Shown: piece by piece, positions 13,015-24,689 of the stretch | How positions within the stretch are numbered: the stretch's first letter is position 1 | Layout of the letters: the number at the start of each line of letters is the position of its first letter | Source of the DNA: Margaritifera margaritifera | Taxonomy: Eukaryota; Mollusca; Bivalvia; Unionida; Margaritiferidae | Direction of reading: 5' to 3' | Length of the DNA: 64,000 bases | Assembly (NCBI GenBank): GCA_029931535.1 | Contig: JAQPZY010000548.1 | Location: forward strand, 124,001 to 188,000 | Translations under genes and position numbers: made by a program | Notes under the pieces: generated by a model | The model's input: only the letters and a program-made list of their open reading frames with translations | The model's database searches: none | Told to the model about the DNA's origin: nothing

Positions 13015-14514
13015 CTGCTGTTCAACTGGCAAGTGACTAAGTTTTAGTTGGTTCATTCGAAATGCTTCATAATTCAGCTTGTGAGATGTCTTCCACTTCA
13101 GAAGGTACATGAGATATTCACGAGTCAATGTGTTCAATGTCTCCATATATCAAAATGTATTTTCTCTATTTTAAATGATGTATTATATATTTTGTATAGA
13201 CATACCTTTGTCTTTAAAAATACGTTTTAATTATCATATTTATTGAGTGCGATGACATCATCGGCAGTCGCGCGTCAGGTGTAGAATGCAGAAAATGTGA
13301 AAAATTCATCTGACTATAATGTACTTACATAAATTAAACTATACCAGCAGTCATGAAACAACATGAAACTTTCAAAACGTTTTCCTTGTTAGATAAGTTG
13401 AAATCTCTGAAAATTGTGTGTTGCTTTACTCATGCGGGCTACGTTGATTTTAAAGAAAATGGTTGGATTCTATGGCAGGCATTAGTGATCAACGGGCATT
13501 GATGGGATGTTGAATCTGATACATAAAATCAGTACTTGAAATTGCCAATTACAGATAATTTACAGCTCCTAGAGGAAACAAAATTTATTTTTAAAATGTG
13601 CAAGAAATGTATATAAAACCGCATTTGTGTCGTTATAAATTATGTTGATACCGGATCAGCTGCATATTCTCAAAACATCATACAGTACATGGCCACAGTG
13701 ATGCTTTTATCTCAGCAACAGTTTACAAGGTATGTAATTTTGATTTTACAATTATTATGCCACAAGAAATGAGTAAAGTATGCAATTAAATGCAGTTTTT
13801 CTTTATCAGATACACATATTCTTTAGAAATTTGGGAGAATGTTCACCGTTGAAGTCATTCCAGGAAGTGTTGATTTGCAGATGATTTGTTGTATGACGAA
13901 ACAGACAATAAAGCTTGGCTTATAAAACATTTGTATCCGATTTGTATTATGTGCATATATTTCTGTTTAAGAGCATTATTTACAGTGGTATGCAATATTG
14001 TGAAACTTGTTAATTCATTTTGAATTTTTTGGGTTAAAAAAACTCCAATCATAGAAAACCATTGACATACATGTGCATGTAGACCCTACTGTATTGAGGG
14101 TCTGAAGCAGTTGTCGCACGTAACCAGTTAGGCCTACCACACATCCATCACTTATTAAAGACTCTATGTAGTACAATTTGAAATGGCAGAATAAATAATC
14201 AACATTCAATATAAGGTACGTTTTGTCTCTGTAATTAACATAAAATACTCTTTGAGACGTAACGATAGTGCGATAACTGGTGCCAACGGGCTAAGCTTCT
14301 AGTTCAAAACGCACTATATTTAGAACTGGAAGCGTTAGTGAGGAAACGCACTATGAAAAGAGTAATTATACTGATTTGCAAACAAATTCAAAACCATATC
14401 TTATATATATACAGTTTGTTAAACATCCGAAATATGTAATAGAACGAAAATCCAAGGGCTGCTACGGAGTACAATAAGTTGCATAGCTCATATAAATACG
14501 TCATGTATACCTAG
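13015..14514. other. No supported gene
   Basis: AT-rich. Short inverted motifs occur near 14255-14345 (copies of GCACTAT and its surroundings) but no element ends were found. Confidence 0.35.
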
Positions 14515-14585
14515 TTTCGTGGTCCAATGGTAAAATGTCTGTGTACAAACAAAAACGAATTGGGTTCGATTCTCAAGACAGCAGA
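14515..14585 (+). repeat. tRNA-like sequence with intact A and B boxes
   Basis: TGGTCCAATGG fits the pol III A box and GGGTTCGATTCTC fits the B box, with about 45 bp between their starts, as in a tRNA. The acceptor and anticodon stems do not pair convincingly, so this is more likely a tRNA pseudogene or SINE head than a working tRNA. Confidence 0.4.
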
Positions 14586-14599
14586 TCTATTTCCTCCTT

Positions 14600-14795
14600 T
14601 CCACTTGGTAAAGATAGTAATCCATAATAATTTTATTTTCCAGATTGATATGAACAAAATCGTAATAGTGACCACTTATTCTTTTTATAATTGTACCACT
14701 AAGTAAAGATATTAACATATAATAATTGTATTTTGCACATGGATATAAAACAATCTTAATAGGCACCACTTTTTTATTTTAAATAAGTGTATCAT
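14600..14795. repeat. Direct duplication, about 97-bp unit
   Basis: Two diverged adjacent copies: CCACTTGGTAAAGATAGTAA... and CCACTAAGTAAAGATATTAA..., both continuing through ATAATAATT and ending near ATAATTGTA/AAATAAGTGTA. Confidence 0.7.
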
Positions 14796-16273
14796 GTATA
14801 GTGTCGTTATATATTTTATTCTTCAGCATTCAGTTTGAAAATGTGGTGACAAATATAGCGAGTACGGAGATTATGTGACTTGGTGCAGGAAAATGTTTAA
14901 TTGCTTCATAGGAAAAATATTATAGAAAAGTACAGCTTGTTACAAGGACATGTGCGAGAGAAGAGTATATAGACTGCAATACAGTATCGAAATGTATCTC
15001 ATATCACTAATTAAAAATAGCCTACTGAATATTCAATTTAATAAATAACATCTGGCCTTTCAATATCAATTGAAGAAGAAAATAAAATCACTAATTACTG
15101 GAAACTCCATTTCCCACAATTTAGCTTTAAATACAGGATGTTCACAATCAGACTACAAGCCATGAACAGCTTAATCATATTACATTCTGAAGCTGAGATT
15201 TGCTGAGCATGTGTTTATAGATTCTTTTAAATGTATACATGGACATGCAATCACTTTATAACATAAGGTTATTTCATGACATTGATGTTTGTAAAATGCT
15301 TTATACAGCACTAATTTCCAAACTAACATATATTCTATATCAAGAATATCCAACTGTACATTAAATAGTATCATATTTTTATGTATAGCCATTACCATCG
15401 TCAAGGCCGGATTAAGACAGTGTGAGGCCCTGGAGAAATTTCATAAAGGCCCCCTTCTCCGAAAAAAAAAATAAGATAAAAGATTTTTTAAAAAATACCA
15501 TTTCACTGTGTTGCGAGGCACCTTCTCATGCAAAAGGTGGGATGTGAGGGTCTAGACAAAAAGAGAAATCCTTGGGAAAAATAGACACCTCGGATACCAT
15601 AATTCCTGACTTTTCAAGTCATGATGAGGAAGACTTGCGACATATTACTTTTGGAGTGAATCAGCTGAAGTTAGCAAACTCCTACACCCGTGAGCACCGT
15701 AATTAGGATGAAGGTTATGATCAGTTTTGTTTGTCCATATACATACACACACATTTGTAAAATAATGAGCAGTTATTTGAGCCATATAATTATAAAACTT
15801 GATCCATTCCCCAATCAAATATAAGACACCAGTGTAGAAAATAAATAGAAAGACACACAGAAGAACATATGGAAATAAAGTCTGATGGTTTATGTGGAAT
15901 ACTTTTGGTGTAAAAGGTGAAGTATTTCACACCATAAATCATAACATCAAGCCTAATTATTGCGTGTATTTGTGTTTATTATGAACACACTTTTCTAACA
16001 AAATTGTAATAAGAATTGCAACACAGCAATGAAATACAACTAAAAATAAAGCAAATGTATGACACATTCATGTATTTACTGTTTTACTATTTGTACATGT
16101 ATATAACTATTTGTTCTGTATTTTCTGAATCTGTCTATAATTACTAATTTGAAATTTCCATTTAATTTATCATAAAAACCAGAAGTGATGTTTTATATTA
16201 TAATAATTTTGTCATGGATAGTTGACATGGGGCACTTAACTTGAAAAGCAAGTATGTGTATTTCCTTAACTTC
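14796..16273. other. No supported gene
   Basis: AT-rich. GGCCGGATTAAG...GTGAGGCCC at about 15410-15432 resembles termini of some DNA transposons, but no partner end was found. Confidence 0.35.
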
Positions 16274-17490
16274 TTAGGATACATGAATTTTTTTGTTAGA
16301 ATTAAACTGAAAGGTGCAGTTATTGAAGTGGCATGTGAAGTGTGTGATAAAAATTGTCATATTGTTCACTGTATTTTGTGAGAGTGCTTGTATGGGATTT
16401 TGTGCAGATCTAGGAAAAAGTACTAGAGTAATACTGGTTGGGTCTGTAGGAGTCATTTGAACATTTTCAGAGGTCTGTTATGGTACTAAAGAAGAATCTC
16501 GAGCAGAGAGTGTCACATTTGAACTTACATTTGAGGAAATTTTACTTATTTGTTGCTTATTGCTTATATTGAGTACTGGGCCTTATTCAGGATTTTAATG
16601 AAAGCTCATTGGAGTGATCATCTACAGACACAATGTGTCTTGCATGAAGGTTGACATCTGTCATTTCATTCACGAAGAGAGTGGGCAGTATATCTTGCAG
16701 AAGTGTGAGGCATAAAATTATTAATTGACTCTGTACAATACTTCTAGTGGCGTACCATGTTTGACACAATTGGGAATTTTCCAAAGCATTTTTATCAGTG
16801 TGACAAAAGAATGATTAAGCTTTTGGATTAATACATGTGAGATAGTATTTTACTAACTTGACCAGGAAGTTTTGACCACCAGTTGCATACATTCTCTTGT
16901 CAGGGTTTTCCTCCTTAGCATATAAGTTCCCCTGATGATTTTCAGTATAAATTGATGGGTTGAAATGGTATATTCAGCCCCTATTTCATCAAACTTGAAT
17001 TTAAAACTGGTAGGTGTTAACTGGCTGTGGAATTCAAATCTAAAAGTAACAGTGGATGTAGAGATGTAACCAAACCCTGTATCTGAGATTGATAGGATGA
17101 TCTTGTATCAAGCACTGATTGGCTGCATACATGTCTGATTGAGGAATAATAGGTTTGTGTTCAGTTGGTCTTGATAAGCCACTGTTGGTGTTCACTTTAA
17201 TTTCCCATTTAACTTGTCGTTTGCGTTTTTAAACTCAGGGTCAGTAACAATATTGTTTGAACGACCACATTCAACTTGAATGTAATGATCAATAGCTGCC
17301 CTGACATTTTGCAAATGTTCTTTGTGGTATTCTTCGGCTTGTGCTTCATGGAGCTTCCTCAGTCATGTGGTGACCTTGGGGGTTGCTTCGGCATAAAGTA
17401 TGGCTAGCTTCTTGGCCAAATCTGCAGGCTCGACTGTCTTCGGCTCTACCTGTATGTTCTTCTTTTTGTACCATGAAATTCATTTGGTTT
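16274..17490 (-). pseudogene. Tyrosine recombinase relic with DUF3504-like domain (Crypton type)
   Basis: Translating the minus strand from about 17490 gives PADLAKKLAILYAEA, HLQNVRAAIDHYI and VTDPEFKNANDKLNGKLK, matching the N-terminal DNA-binding part of DUF3504/Crypton-type tyrosine recombinases. At about 17010-16930 a segment with FHSQLTPTSFKFKFDEIGAEY matches the conserved catalytic-domain stretch. At 16456-16274 ALSQNTVNN...NNCTFQF resembles the short repetitive C-terminus of such proteins. The middle, including the H-x-x-R box and tyrosine, is not recognisable, and several stops and shifts break the frame. Family members mediate DNA-only transposition, and some are domesticated in vertebrates. 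This copy is dead. Confidence 0.65.
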
Positions 17491-18199
17491 TGAGCTTGGC
17501 AGTAACTATCTTTTAATACTCTAAGTTAAAACTTTAAATTTTTGTGGAAAATTATTCATGCATATTTTTCCTTTCCCTAAAATGTATTTGTTATAATAAA
17601 TTTGTTCTATTTTTATATTGTGAAAAATATCCATTGACAGTATGCATATTTGTTCAACACTTTAAAAACATTGCTTATAAAGCAGTTTTTGCAAACAATG
17701 TATGCATTGTAAACATTCATTGCAGTTACTTACTTCATTTATGTAAATAATAAGAAACAATCAAATACTGTCAAGTTTAATGTGTTTTTTATTTCTACAC
17801 AACCTTTAAGCATGAATTCTATTTTTTAATAAAATATTTTTCTGGTTGAATATAAAATGACTTTGTCATATTTATTTGTTTTGGTTACTTGACTACAATC
17901 CAACAAACATTTTTACACCGTATGGTGTTGCTCTGACTCTTCACATTTCAACCCCAAAAAGCATGAATTCACACACTCACCAAAACAGTACTAAAGAATT
18001 ATAAAGAGTCGTGCCATCGTTACAAATTGGTACCTTTGACGGGACTCCTTCATTTGAAATTGGAGTATTTTAAGTAAAGATTGAACTCGTAGTAGCAGCT
18101 TGCACCAATACTCTGGTTAATTTCTGGATTGGACTTTGTTTTCCTCTTTCTAAAGAAAATAAACAAAACAAACCATATTGAAATATATTGGTTTGTGGC
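17491..18199. other. No supported gene
   Basis: AT-rich spacer between the Crypton-like relic and the DIRS relic. No element boundary could be defined. Confidence 0.35.
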
Positions 18200-18229
18200 G
18201 GAAAAATAAAAAAATACATAATACAGAAG

Positions 18230-18991
18230 TAAAAATGGACGAGTCAACTGACATTTTAGGTGAACTTGATGTATTACGGCTCCATGGCCTAAACATATGT
18301 AACAGAAAGAAAGTGAAACCAACAAAATCAAGTAAAATCAACAACCAATTGTGTTCTAGACAATTAAAGTGAAAATTCAAAAGACACAATAATGTGAATT
18401 AAAGTCCAAACAATCCAAAGTGTGCTAATCACAAATCCAAAAATATAGAATGTTCTGAATGAATTCCAATAGCCTTGAATGTCCTGATGTACCACAACTC
18501 TTTAATGTCCTGATGTACCACAAGTCTTGAATGTCCTGATGTACCACAAATAAGTAATCCGGAATGTTTTGAATGAATTCACATAATCCAAACAAGACCT
18601 AAGCACTTTAGTTGTAAATAATTCTCATTCAGATGAAAATGATTATGTCGATAATCCTAAAGAACACCTGTGTGATCAACTACAATAAACAATAAGTAGA
18701 TTAGGACCTAAAGTTAAGCAATCTCTTTCTGACTTTAAATATTGTCTGGAGAAGAAACTTGATAAAAGATCAGCTGTAGATTGTAATTATATACCAGAAT
18801 ACTAATGATTTGGGTGATTACTTTTCTCGGTTTGATATTATGGTAGAGATTAATGGGTGGAGTTATGTTACAAAATCACTTTATCTTGCAAGCAGTTTGA
18901 CTGGTGTAGCATGTGTCATTTTGAATGAATTAAACGAGGTTCAAAAGTGTGATTACAATAGCTTGTGGTGGTTTTTGTGCAGCAGATCTGG
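18230..18991 (+). pseudogene. Gag-like fragment of the DIRS element
   Basis: The segment at 18810-18990 reads GDYFSRFDIMVEINGWSYV, then KSLYLASSLTG and ILNELNEVQKCDYNSL. This is the retroelement gag pattern (x-DYF-x-QF-x-x-x-x-x-x-NGW, YLA-x-SL-x-G, L-x-x-x-x-x-x-DY-x-x-L) common in DIRS and Gypsy elements. Upstream, MDESTDILGELDVLRLHGLN at about 18235 may be its N-terminal part. Frame breaks occur between them. Confidence 0.6.
18473..18549. repeat. 27-bp tandem repeat, 3 copies
   Basis: Three near-identical copies of AATGTCCTGATGTACCACAA separated by CTCTTT/GTCTTG linkers, inside the gag region of the DIRS relic. Confidence 0.9.
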
Positions 18992-19372
18992 CTAAGTCAA
19001 TCGTGGTGAGGTATACGGTTCTATGTTACAATCCCATGTGAAAAGAAAAGAAGAAAACTTAACTTAGTTAGCACAGTCTAAAAAGAAATTAACCCGTAAA
19101 GCTTATCCAAGCACCTGCAGAAATGTAATAGAACTTTGGCCCAATAATATTTTCTTGATGCGATCATCAGCTCCGAGATACGGTTGCGTTTGTGTGAGAT
19201 TGGTCCAAAGTCTATAAGTGGGATCAAACTTGATATTACATCACTGCATGCGCTTGGATAAGTTTTACAGATTAATATCTTTATAGACTATGTCAACTCA
19301 GGTGAGCTTTCTTCTTTTCCTTTCGCCTGGGATTGTAACATAGAACCATATATCTCAGCACGATTGACTTAG
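18992..19372. mobile_element. Inverted-repeat element (MITE-like), 381 bp
   Basis: Ends CTAAGTCAATCGTG and CACGATTGACTTAG are exact complements. The similarity continues for about 70 bp each side (GGTTCTATGTTACAATCCCA at the left, its complement at the right). It interrupts the gag fragment. No clear target duplication and no coding capacity. Confidence 0.75.
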
Positions 19373-19589
19373 CCATATATGATGCGTCATTTAAATTTTG
19401 CTTAACTTGTTATTCCGCCAAGCCGTTCATTCAGTTCATACCTGCTTTCCCTTTCAACTATAGCCAAGGAACTCCATCATCACATTAAATTAACATAAAA
19501 AATGTAAACTTGATATTGACATGTTGTTCAAGTTTTTATCCTAATGGAATGGGTTTCTTTCTTATTAATTTATAATGTTACTAATGCAA

Positions 19590-19865
19590 TAGCAGATATG
19601 CATTTATTTACTGATGTTACAGACAAAACTTTTGGTGATTACTATAATAATGGATGGTTTCAAGGTACATGTACTTTCCCCACTAATCTTTGTAAAGAAG
19701 ACGAACAGACTTCTATGGCTTTTTTGGAACTCTACCCTATAATAATGGCATGTGTCCTCTAGGGTAAAGAGTAGTCATTCAAAAGGATACTCTTCCACTG
19801 TGATACACTGGCTACCGTTGATATTATTGACAAAGGACACTCAAAAATTAAGATAATAATGAAAC
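19590..19865 (+). pseudogene. RNase H fragment of the DIRS element
   Basis: DMHLFTDVTDKTFGDYYNN, FLELYPIIMAC and, after a shift, ILFHCDTLATVDIIDKG match DIRS RNase H. Here the first Asp of LFTD, the Glu of FLEL and the Asp of HCDTLATV correspond to the family's metal-binding acidic residues. A stop follows at 19760. Confidence 0.7.
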
Positions 19866-20159
19866 CTGTGCATCCTATTGTCACCATCATCTGGGATTAA
19901 AATTTGCAACTATTAAGCTGTACCTTGCAGTGATTAGCTTTCATTATCTGAATGCTGGACTGACTAGTCCCTTTACTCAAATATGTGTTTGGATTATATG
20001 TCGAAAGGGATTAGACGCTTGATAAGTGGTCCTGATCTTCAAAACTTTTTCCCATAACGTTCCTCTATTTTATGCAAAATTCATGACTTGTTGGACTATG
20101 GTGATTTTTTTCCACTTGTACAGATTGTATGATACCTAGTGCTTGTTTATGGCATTCTT

Positions 20160-20610
20160 TGATTTCTGCGCTGTGGAGAATTTAAGGTAAGAAGTTCGGT
20201 GCCTACAACAAATATGATTTGCATGAATAACATTCAGTATGCCCAATACAAATCTTACTACACAGTGACCTTACGTGCCTCCAAGACTGACCCATTTCAT
20301 GAAAGTGTTTATATGCACATATTTAAAAGTGCATTACTGTCAGAAATAAGCACAGTGTTGGTGCAAATTCATCTCTTTTCTTGGATTGTGATCACACTTT
20401 TCTCACACGTGACAAATTCATTACTTATATCAGACATTTATTATCTGTGAATGGGTTGAATGATTCCAAGTACAGTCGTCATTCATTTAGAACTGGTGCT
20501 TCTACCTCAGCTGCAGCAGCTGGAATTGAAGACCATATGATAGAAACTCTAGGCCAGGCATAGATAACCTTGTAGAACTGCTGTGCTGGGTCCACTCAGT
20601 TGTGTAGTGC
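20160..20610 (+). pseudogene. Tyrosine recombinase fragment of the DIRS element
   Basis: LRASKTDPFHESVYMHIF (about 20268-20320) and, after a frameshift, SKYSRHSFRTGASTSAAAAG with a following IETLG (20465-20555) carry the recombinase signature, with the catalytic H-x-x-R visible as HSFR. The C-terminal tyrosine is not readable. A few SAM-like-domain residues (FHYLNAGLTSPFTQ) occur near 19943-19985. Confidence 0.75.
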
Positions 20611-21024
20611 TGTGAAGAGTGCTACGTGCCATGATGCAAGTCATATTCAAAAGAGTCCGCAATTTCCAAAACGTCTGGAGAGCCACTGTTGGCATGCGTG
20701 CCTTATGTTGCCGACACCTGCTCTAGTCTTCCAACTTTTACGCAAGATAATTAATGACTTCTCTACAGACATTGTGTACAGCTCAGGAAAAAATGGGTTC
20801 TACGTAACTGCGCAAGTATTTGCAGTTATTCCTTTGGTGTGTGATAATAAGGAGACTAAATTTTTTTCCAGATATTTAATACATTATCTTTTCATATTTT
20901 TTTGCTTATTCAATGTGCTATCTTGGAGCTCTTGTTTACAATATCAGCGACCTATTCTCTCATTTTTTGGCCTTTAATGCAATTCCTTGAAATTTCACCC
21001 CAATCCAGACAACGATCAGGAGTT

Positions 21025-22607
21025 TGACTATAATAAGCATCGTTATAGGTAGCTAAGTTTTTGTACATGCAGTAATTAATCAAGCTTGACATTCTGCTTT
21101 GTCGACATGCCGGACTCACTCCAGGTACATTAGTATGGTATAAACCTGCTGGGCTGCTTCCCCTCCCCCCACCTCCTGGAACATTAGTATGGTATAAACT
21201 GGCTGGACTCACCTCAGGTTCAGTTCTGTTTTGTTAGAAACCCGCTTCGCTCCCCTCCAGGTTAATCACATTTCTGTGCATGCCTTAATTAATCAAGCTT
21301 GAAATACGACTTAGTCTACATGCCGGGCTCCCCCCAGATACATTACTGTATGATGTACACCTGCCAGGCTCCCCCTGGTACATTAAAATGATAACAAAAA
21401 CTAAGGAAACCTGTTGCCTCTTCCCCCAACACCAGGTTCATCTAAAAATTCTCCATTTTTTTACGGTTCTGCGTCTAGGCTGACTTTCATCTGCCTGCCC
21501 ACACCCCGTTGGAAGGTTCATATACTAACTGATAAGCCCCCAGGACAGCCAAAGTATATTTAGTACTAGTATATTATTGTTTTGAATGAAACTTGTTCTA
21601 TTTATGTGTGCACAAAATGTTAATTGATGTAACTATAGTGTATGTACATGTTTGCTGCTTTAAGACTTATTCTGCTTCAGTGCATAGATTAAATTTACTA
21701 GGTATGTATTGATACAAGCAGGGGAGAAGATGCAATGACATTATTTAGTCATTCAGCTAAAGTGTCAATCAAACTTTGCATAATATTAGATACGTAATTT
21801 TAACGAGGTGCCAGGAATATTAAGTAGTCACATGGCCATTAGTGACCAGTGGTCAGTTGAGGTGGAAATGAGCAGTATTCCTTTGTTACAAGCGGTCACT
21901 GTTTTCTGGTGTTTCATTTTTCAATTTACCCACCAGTCACCCCTGTCATCGGCCCTGTTGTTCCAGTTTATTTGTTCTTTACTTACTTGCATCGGTGTTT
22001 ACGCATGTCAGTGTGTGTATATGGATTTAAGGGCAGCGTACATGTAACTGCATATTGCTTAACTTTTATTACTGTATTATCAGAGTCTGATTATAATAAG
22101 CATTATTGTAGGTAGCTACATTTCTGTACATGAGGTAATTAATCAAGCTTGAAATACGGCTTAGTCTACATGCCGGGCTCCCCCCCAGGTACATTACTGT
22201 ATGATCTAAACCTGCTGGTCTCTCCCCAGGTTCATTAGAATGATACAAAAACCTGCGGGGCTCACTCCAGGTATGTAGGGTATACTAGAAGCCTGTCGGG
22301 TTCCCCTCCCGGATCCACCTAGAAATTCTCCGTTTCTTTACGGTTCTACGTTTATACTGGCTTACACATGTCTGGCTCTCCCCAGATTGAAACCAGTATT
22401 GGTAATATGATATTACGGTTAAGCCATATTTGCTGGGCTCCACACAGATACATATACTGAGTAGCCCCAGGGTAGCCAATGTATATTTAGTATATTAATG
22501 TTTTGAATGAAACTGTACATAGATTTATTTTATATATTAAATAAACACATGGCTGAAAAACTTCCTTCTTCTTTTATTGTGTGCATAACATGTTAATTTA
22601 TGCAATT
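21025..22607. repeat. Tandemly duplicated repeat family X, copies A and B (B interrupted)
   Basis: Copy A runs from about 21025 to 22090. Copy B starts near 22090, reaches 22607 and resumes at 29361-29466 after the Polinton. Shared landmarks are TAATTAATCAAGCTTGA, CTACATGCCGGGCTCCCCCC, several CAGGTACATTA...AAACCTGC sub-repeats of about 50 bp, AGCCAA-GTATATTTAG and TTTTGAATGAAAC. The CAGGTACATT sub-repeats are themselves an imperfect minisatellite. Nature of the parent element unknown. Confidence 0.75.
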
Positions 22608-22801
22608 AGTAGATGGAAACTGCCACTCCGTATGCCGCCATCTTGGCGGATTACAGGAATTTGAAGTCCTAAAGTGTAACGTAATCCCCTAGGATGGAAT
22701 TTGGGTCACATAAGGTGTGAATTCATCAGGTCATGTAAGGCTAGTCACGCACCTAACAGGCGTGGTTTCTGTGAGTGGTTATACATAATAAGTTCTTAGT
22801 A
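22608..22801 (+). repeat. Left terminal inverted repeat of Polinton 1
   Basis: About 194 bp complementary, with scattered mismatches, to 29159-29360. Shared landmarks: GATGGAAACTGCC, GTAACGTAATCC, CATGTAAGGCTAGTCACG, AGGCGTGGTTTC and AATAAGTTCTTAGTA. Confidence 0.92.
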
Positions 22802-22802
22802 A

Positions 22803-23460
22803 AATTTGGCATTAAAGATTGTTTTTATTATTTTGTTACATTGCTTGGAATTATGTAAGATCACCGACCTGATAGCGGTTTATTGCCCAGTGTTTTCTGA
22901 TACCTGCTTTATTAGGGTGGAGTGCAATATAACTTATAATTGTGTCAATTGTATAATGTTATGTTAAATCTTCTAACTATTCATGTATACTATTAAAGTC
23001 TCTATGTAATTCTACCACCCCACCCTCCAGTGACTGTGAACATGTTTGGGTATTCTATGACCAGAGACTGCAGTCTACATCGCAAAACTCTTGTTCAGGT
23101 GTGGATGGTAGCGTGTCATTTGACCTGTGACTGATAGGAGAGTTAAGTTTAAAAGTACCTCATTGTATTTGAGGTAACAATCTGGCGTTAACGAATTTTG
23201 TAATTATTTTCTTGCATTGCTAGGAATGATGTAATGTCACCGCCCTGATAGCGGTTTATTGACCTGTGAGTGTTTTCTAACACCTGCTTTATTAGGGTGG
23301 AGTGCAATATGACCTATACATGTGTCAATTTTATAATATCATATTAAGTCGTCTAGCAAGAGACAATTCGTGTATAATATTAAAGTTTATATGTAATTCC
23401 CCCACTCTCCACCCTCTATTGTAATTGAATATGTGTTAGTTATTTAGAGGTCATAGACCT
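22803..23460. repeat. Diverged direct duplication, about 375-bp unit, next to the left terminus
   Basis: Two copies (about 22803-23180 and 23181-23460, the second shorter) share GATAGCGGTTTATTG, ACCTGCTTTATTAGGGTGG, AGTGCAATAT and a C-rich ACCCTCC end. They contain no open frame and lie between the terminal repeat and the first ORF, where a promoter would be expected. Confidence 0.75.
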
Positions 23461-23559
23461 TATCATTACACGTCACTACACGTCACTCGTCATCCAAAAT
23501 AAATTTCGAGAGGTTAAAATTTGTACGCCACCAGAAAAACTGAAGATGCACAGACAGCA

Positions 23560-24110
23560 ATTATATTCAACCATCACTACCTGTGTTTTACGCCTTCCAA
23601 ATATTATTAGAAGGGCTTGAAAGAGTTTTGCAAGAACTTGAAGCAGTAATTAAAATAGTGGGACGACATCTACGGGGGGATGAATATGGCGACAACGAAA
23701 GAGAACATTTTCAGGTGTTAGAAACTGAACATTGGGAGGATGAATGTTATCCTCCCAGTTTTGCACTCAGATTGGAAGTAGGCTATACAGAAAGAGAAGA
23801 GTTTCAAGTGCCAGAAACTAAAAAGTGGGAGGATCAGTGCGATCATCCCAGTTTTGCATTCATATTGGAGACCGGCAAAAAAGAAAGAGAAGGTTTTCAG
23901 GTGCCAGAAACCGAAAAGTGGAAGGATGGATGTTATCCTCCATATTTTGCACTCAGATTGGACACCGGCAATAAAGAAGGAGACGATTTTATGGTGCCAG
24001 AAACTGAAAACTGGGTGGATGAATGCGATCATCCCAGTTTTGCACTCAGATTGGAGACCGGCAATAAAGAAAGAGAAGATTTTCAGGTGCCATCTCAGAT
24101 TTTCAGGTGA
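23560..24110 (+). CDS. Repeat-containing ORF of Polinton 1, unknown function
   Basis: An open frame of about 180 codons with no ATG near its start; the frame is closed upstream by a stop at 23541, and GTG at 23583 is the first possible alternative start. After a leucine-rich helical N-terminus (about 35 residues) come about 4.5 copies of a 31-residue (93-bp) acidic repeat: C-[YD]-[PH]-P-S-F-A-L-R-L-E-T-G-x-x-E-R-E-x-F-Q-V-P-E-T-E-x-W-x-D-x. Cys, Trp, Phe and the QVPET core are kept while the DNA varies, which hints at past selection on the protein. It is the only plus-strand ORF in the element. It could be an exon or a fragment. I do not recognise it. Confidence 0.5.
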
Positions 24111-24617
24111 TCATCTCAGTTTTAGACTCAGACTCAGTTTTAGACTCGAATTTAGAGTAGACCCAGTAAATTTGAGAAACAAATATCCCTCCTAATCCTG
24201 TTACAACAACTAGATAAGATAAATTCTTCTTAGCATACGAAAAATAATTTAAAATGATGGAAAAACTTCAATACTGAAGCACCCTCTTGTGTCATTGCTA
24301 GTACAGCGTCCTAAACCACTACCCTAAGGACAGCTAGAGTCAGCAGGATTCCATCAATACCCACTTGGTGTTCATGACTTTTATGACTTAGTGTTCATGA
24401 CTTTTATTATAATTCTTGAGTTTATTATAGCATGGTGCTAGGGATTTTTTTTATACTTTTATACTTTCTTTCAAAATAAAAAGACTTAGAGGCTGCGACT
24501 TTTGTTTCAAAGAAAAATAACTTTTCAATGAATTCAGCAAATTAAACTCATATAACTTTTGACTCTTTAATAAAGTTTTGTATATATCCCAGTCCAAAAT
24601 ATAATACATTATTAAAT

Positions 24618-24618
24618 G

Positions 24619-24687
<69 letters not shown>
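24618..24687. repeat. (TA)n microsatellite
   Basis: Nearly pure TA run with one C near its start, inside Polinton 1. Confidence 0.97.

Positions 24688-24689
<2 letters not shown>

Larger units (their letters stand above)
18200..20610 (+). mobile_element. Decayed DIRS-type retroelement
   Basis: Three modules lie in the DIRS order on the plus strand: gag-like (about 18230-19010), RNase H (19590-19865) and tyrosine recombinase (about 20160-20610). The reverse transcriptase that should sit between gag and RNase H is missing, and an inverted-repeat element occupies 18992-19372. DIRS elements copy through RNA and integrate with a tyrosine recombinase rather than a DDE integrase. Multiple stops and shifts show this copy is long dead. 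The terminal split repeats were not located. Confidence 0.75.
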
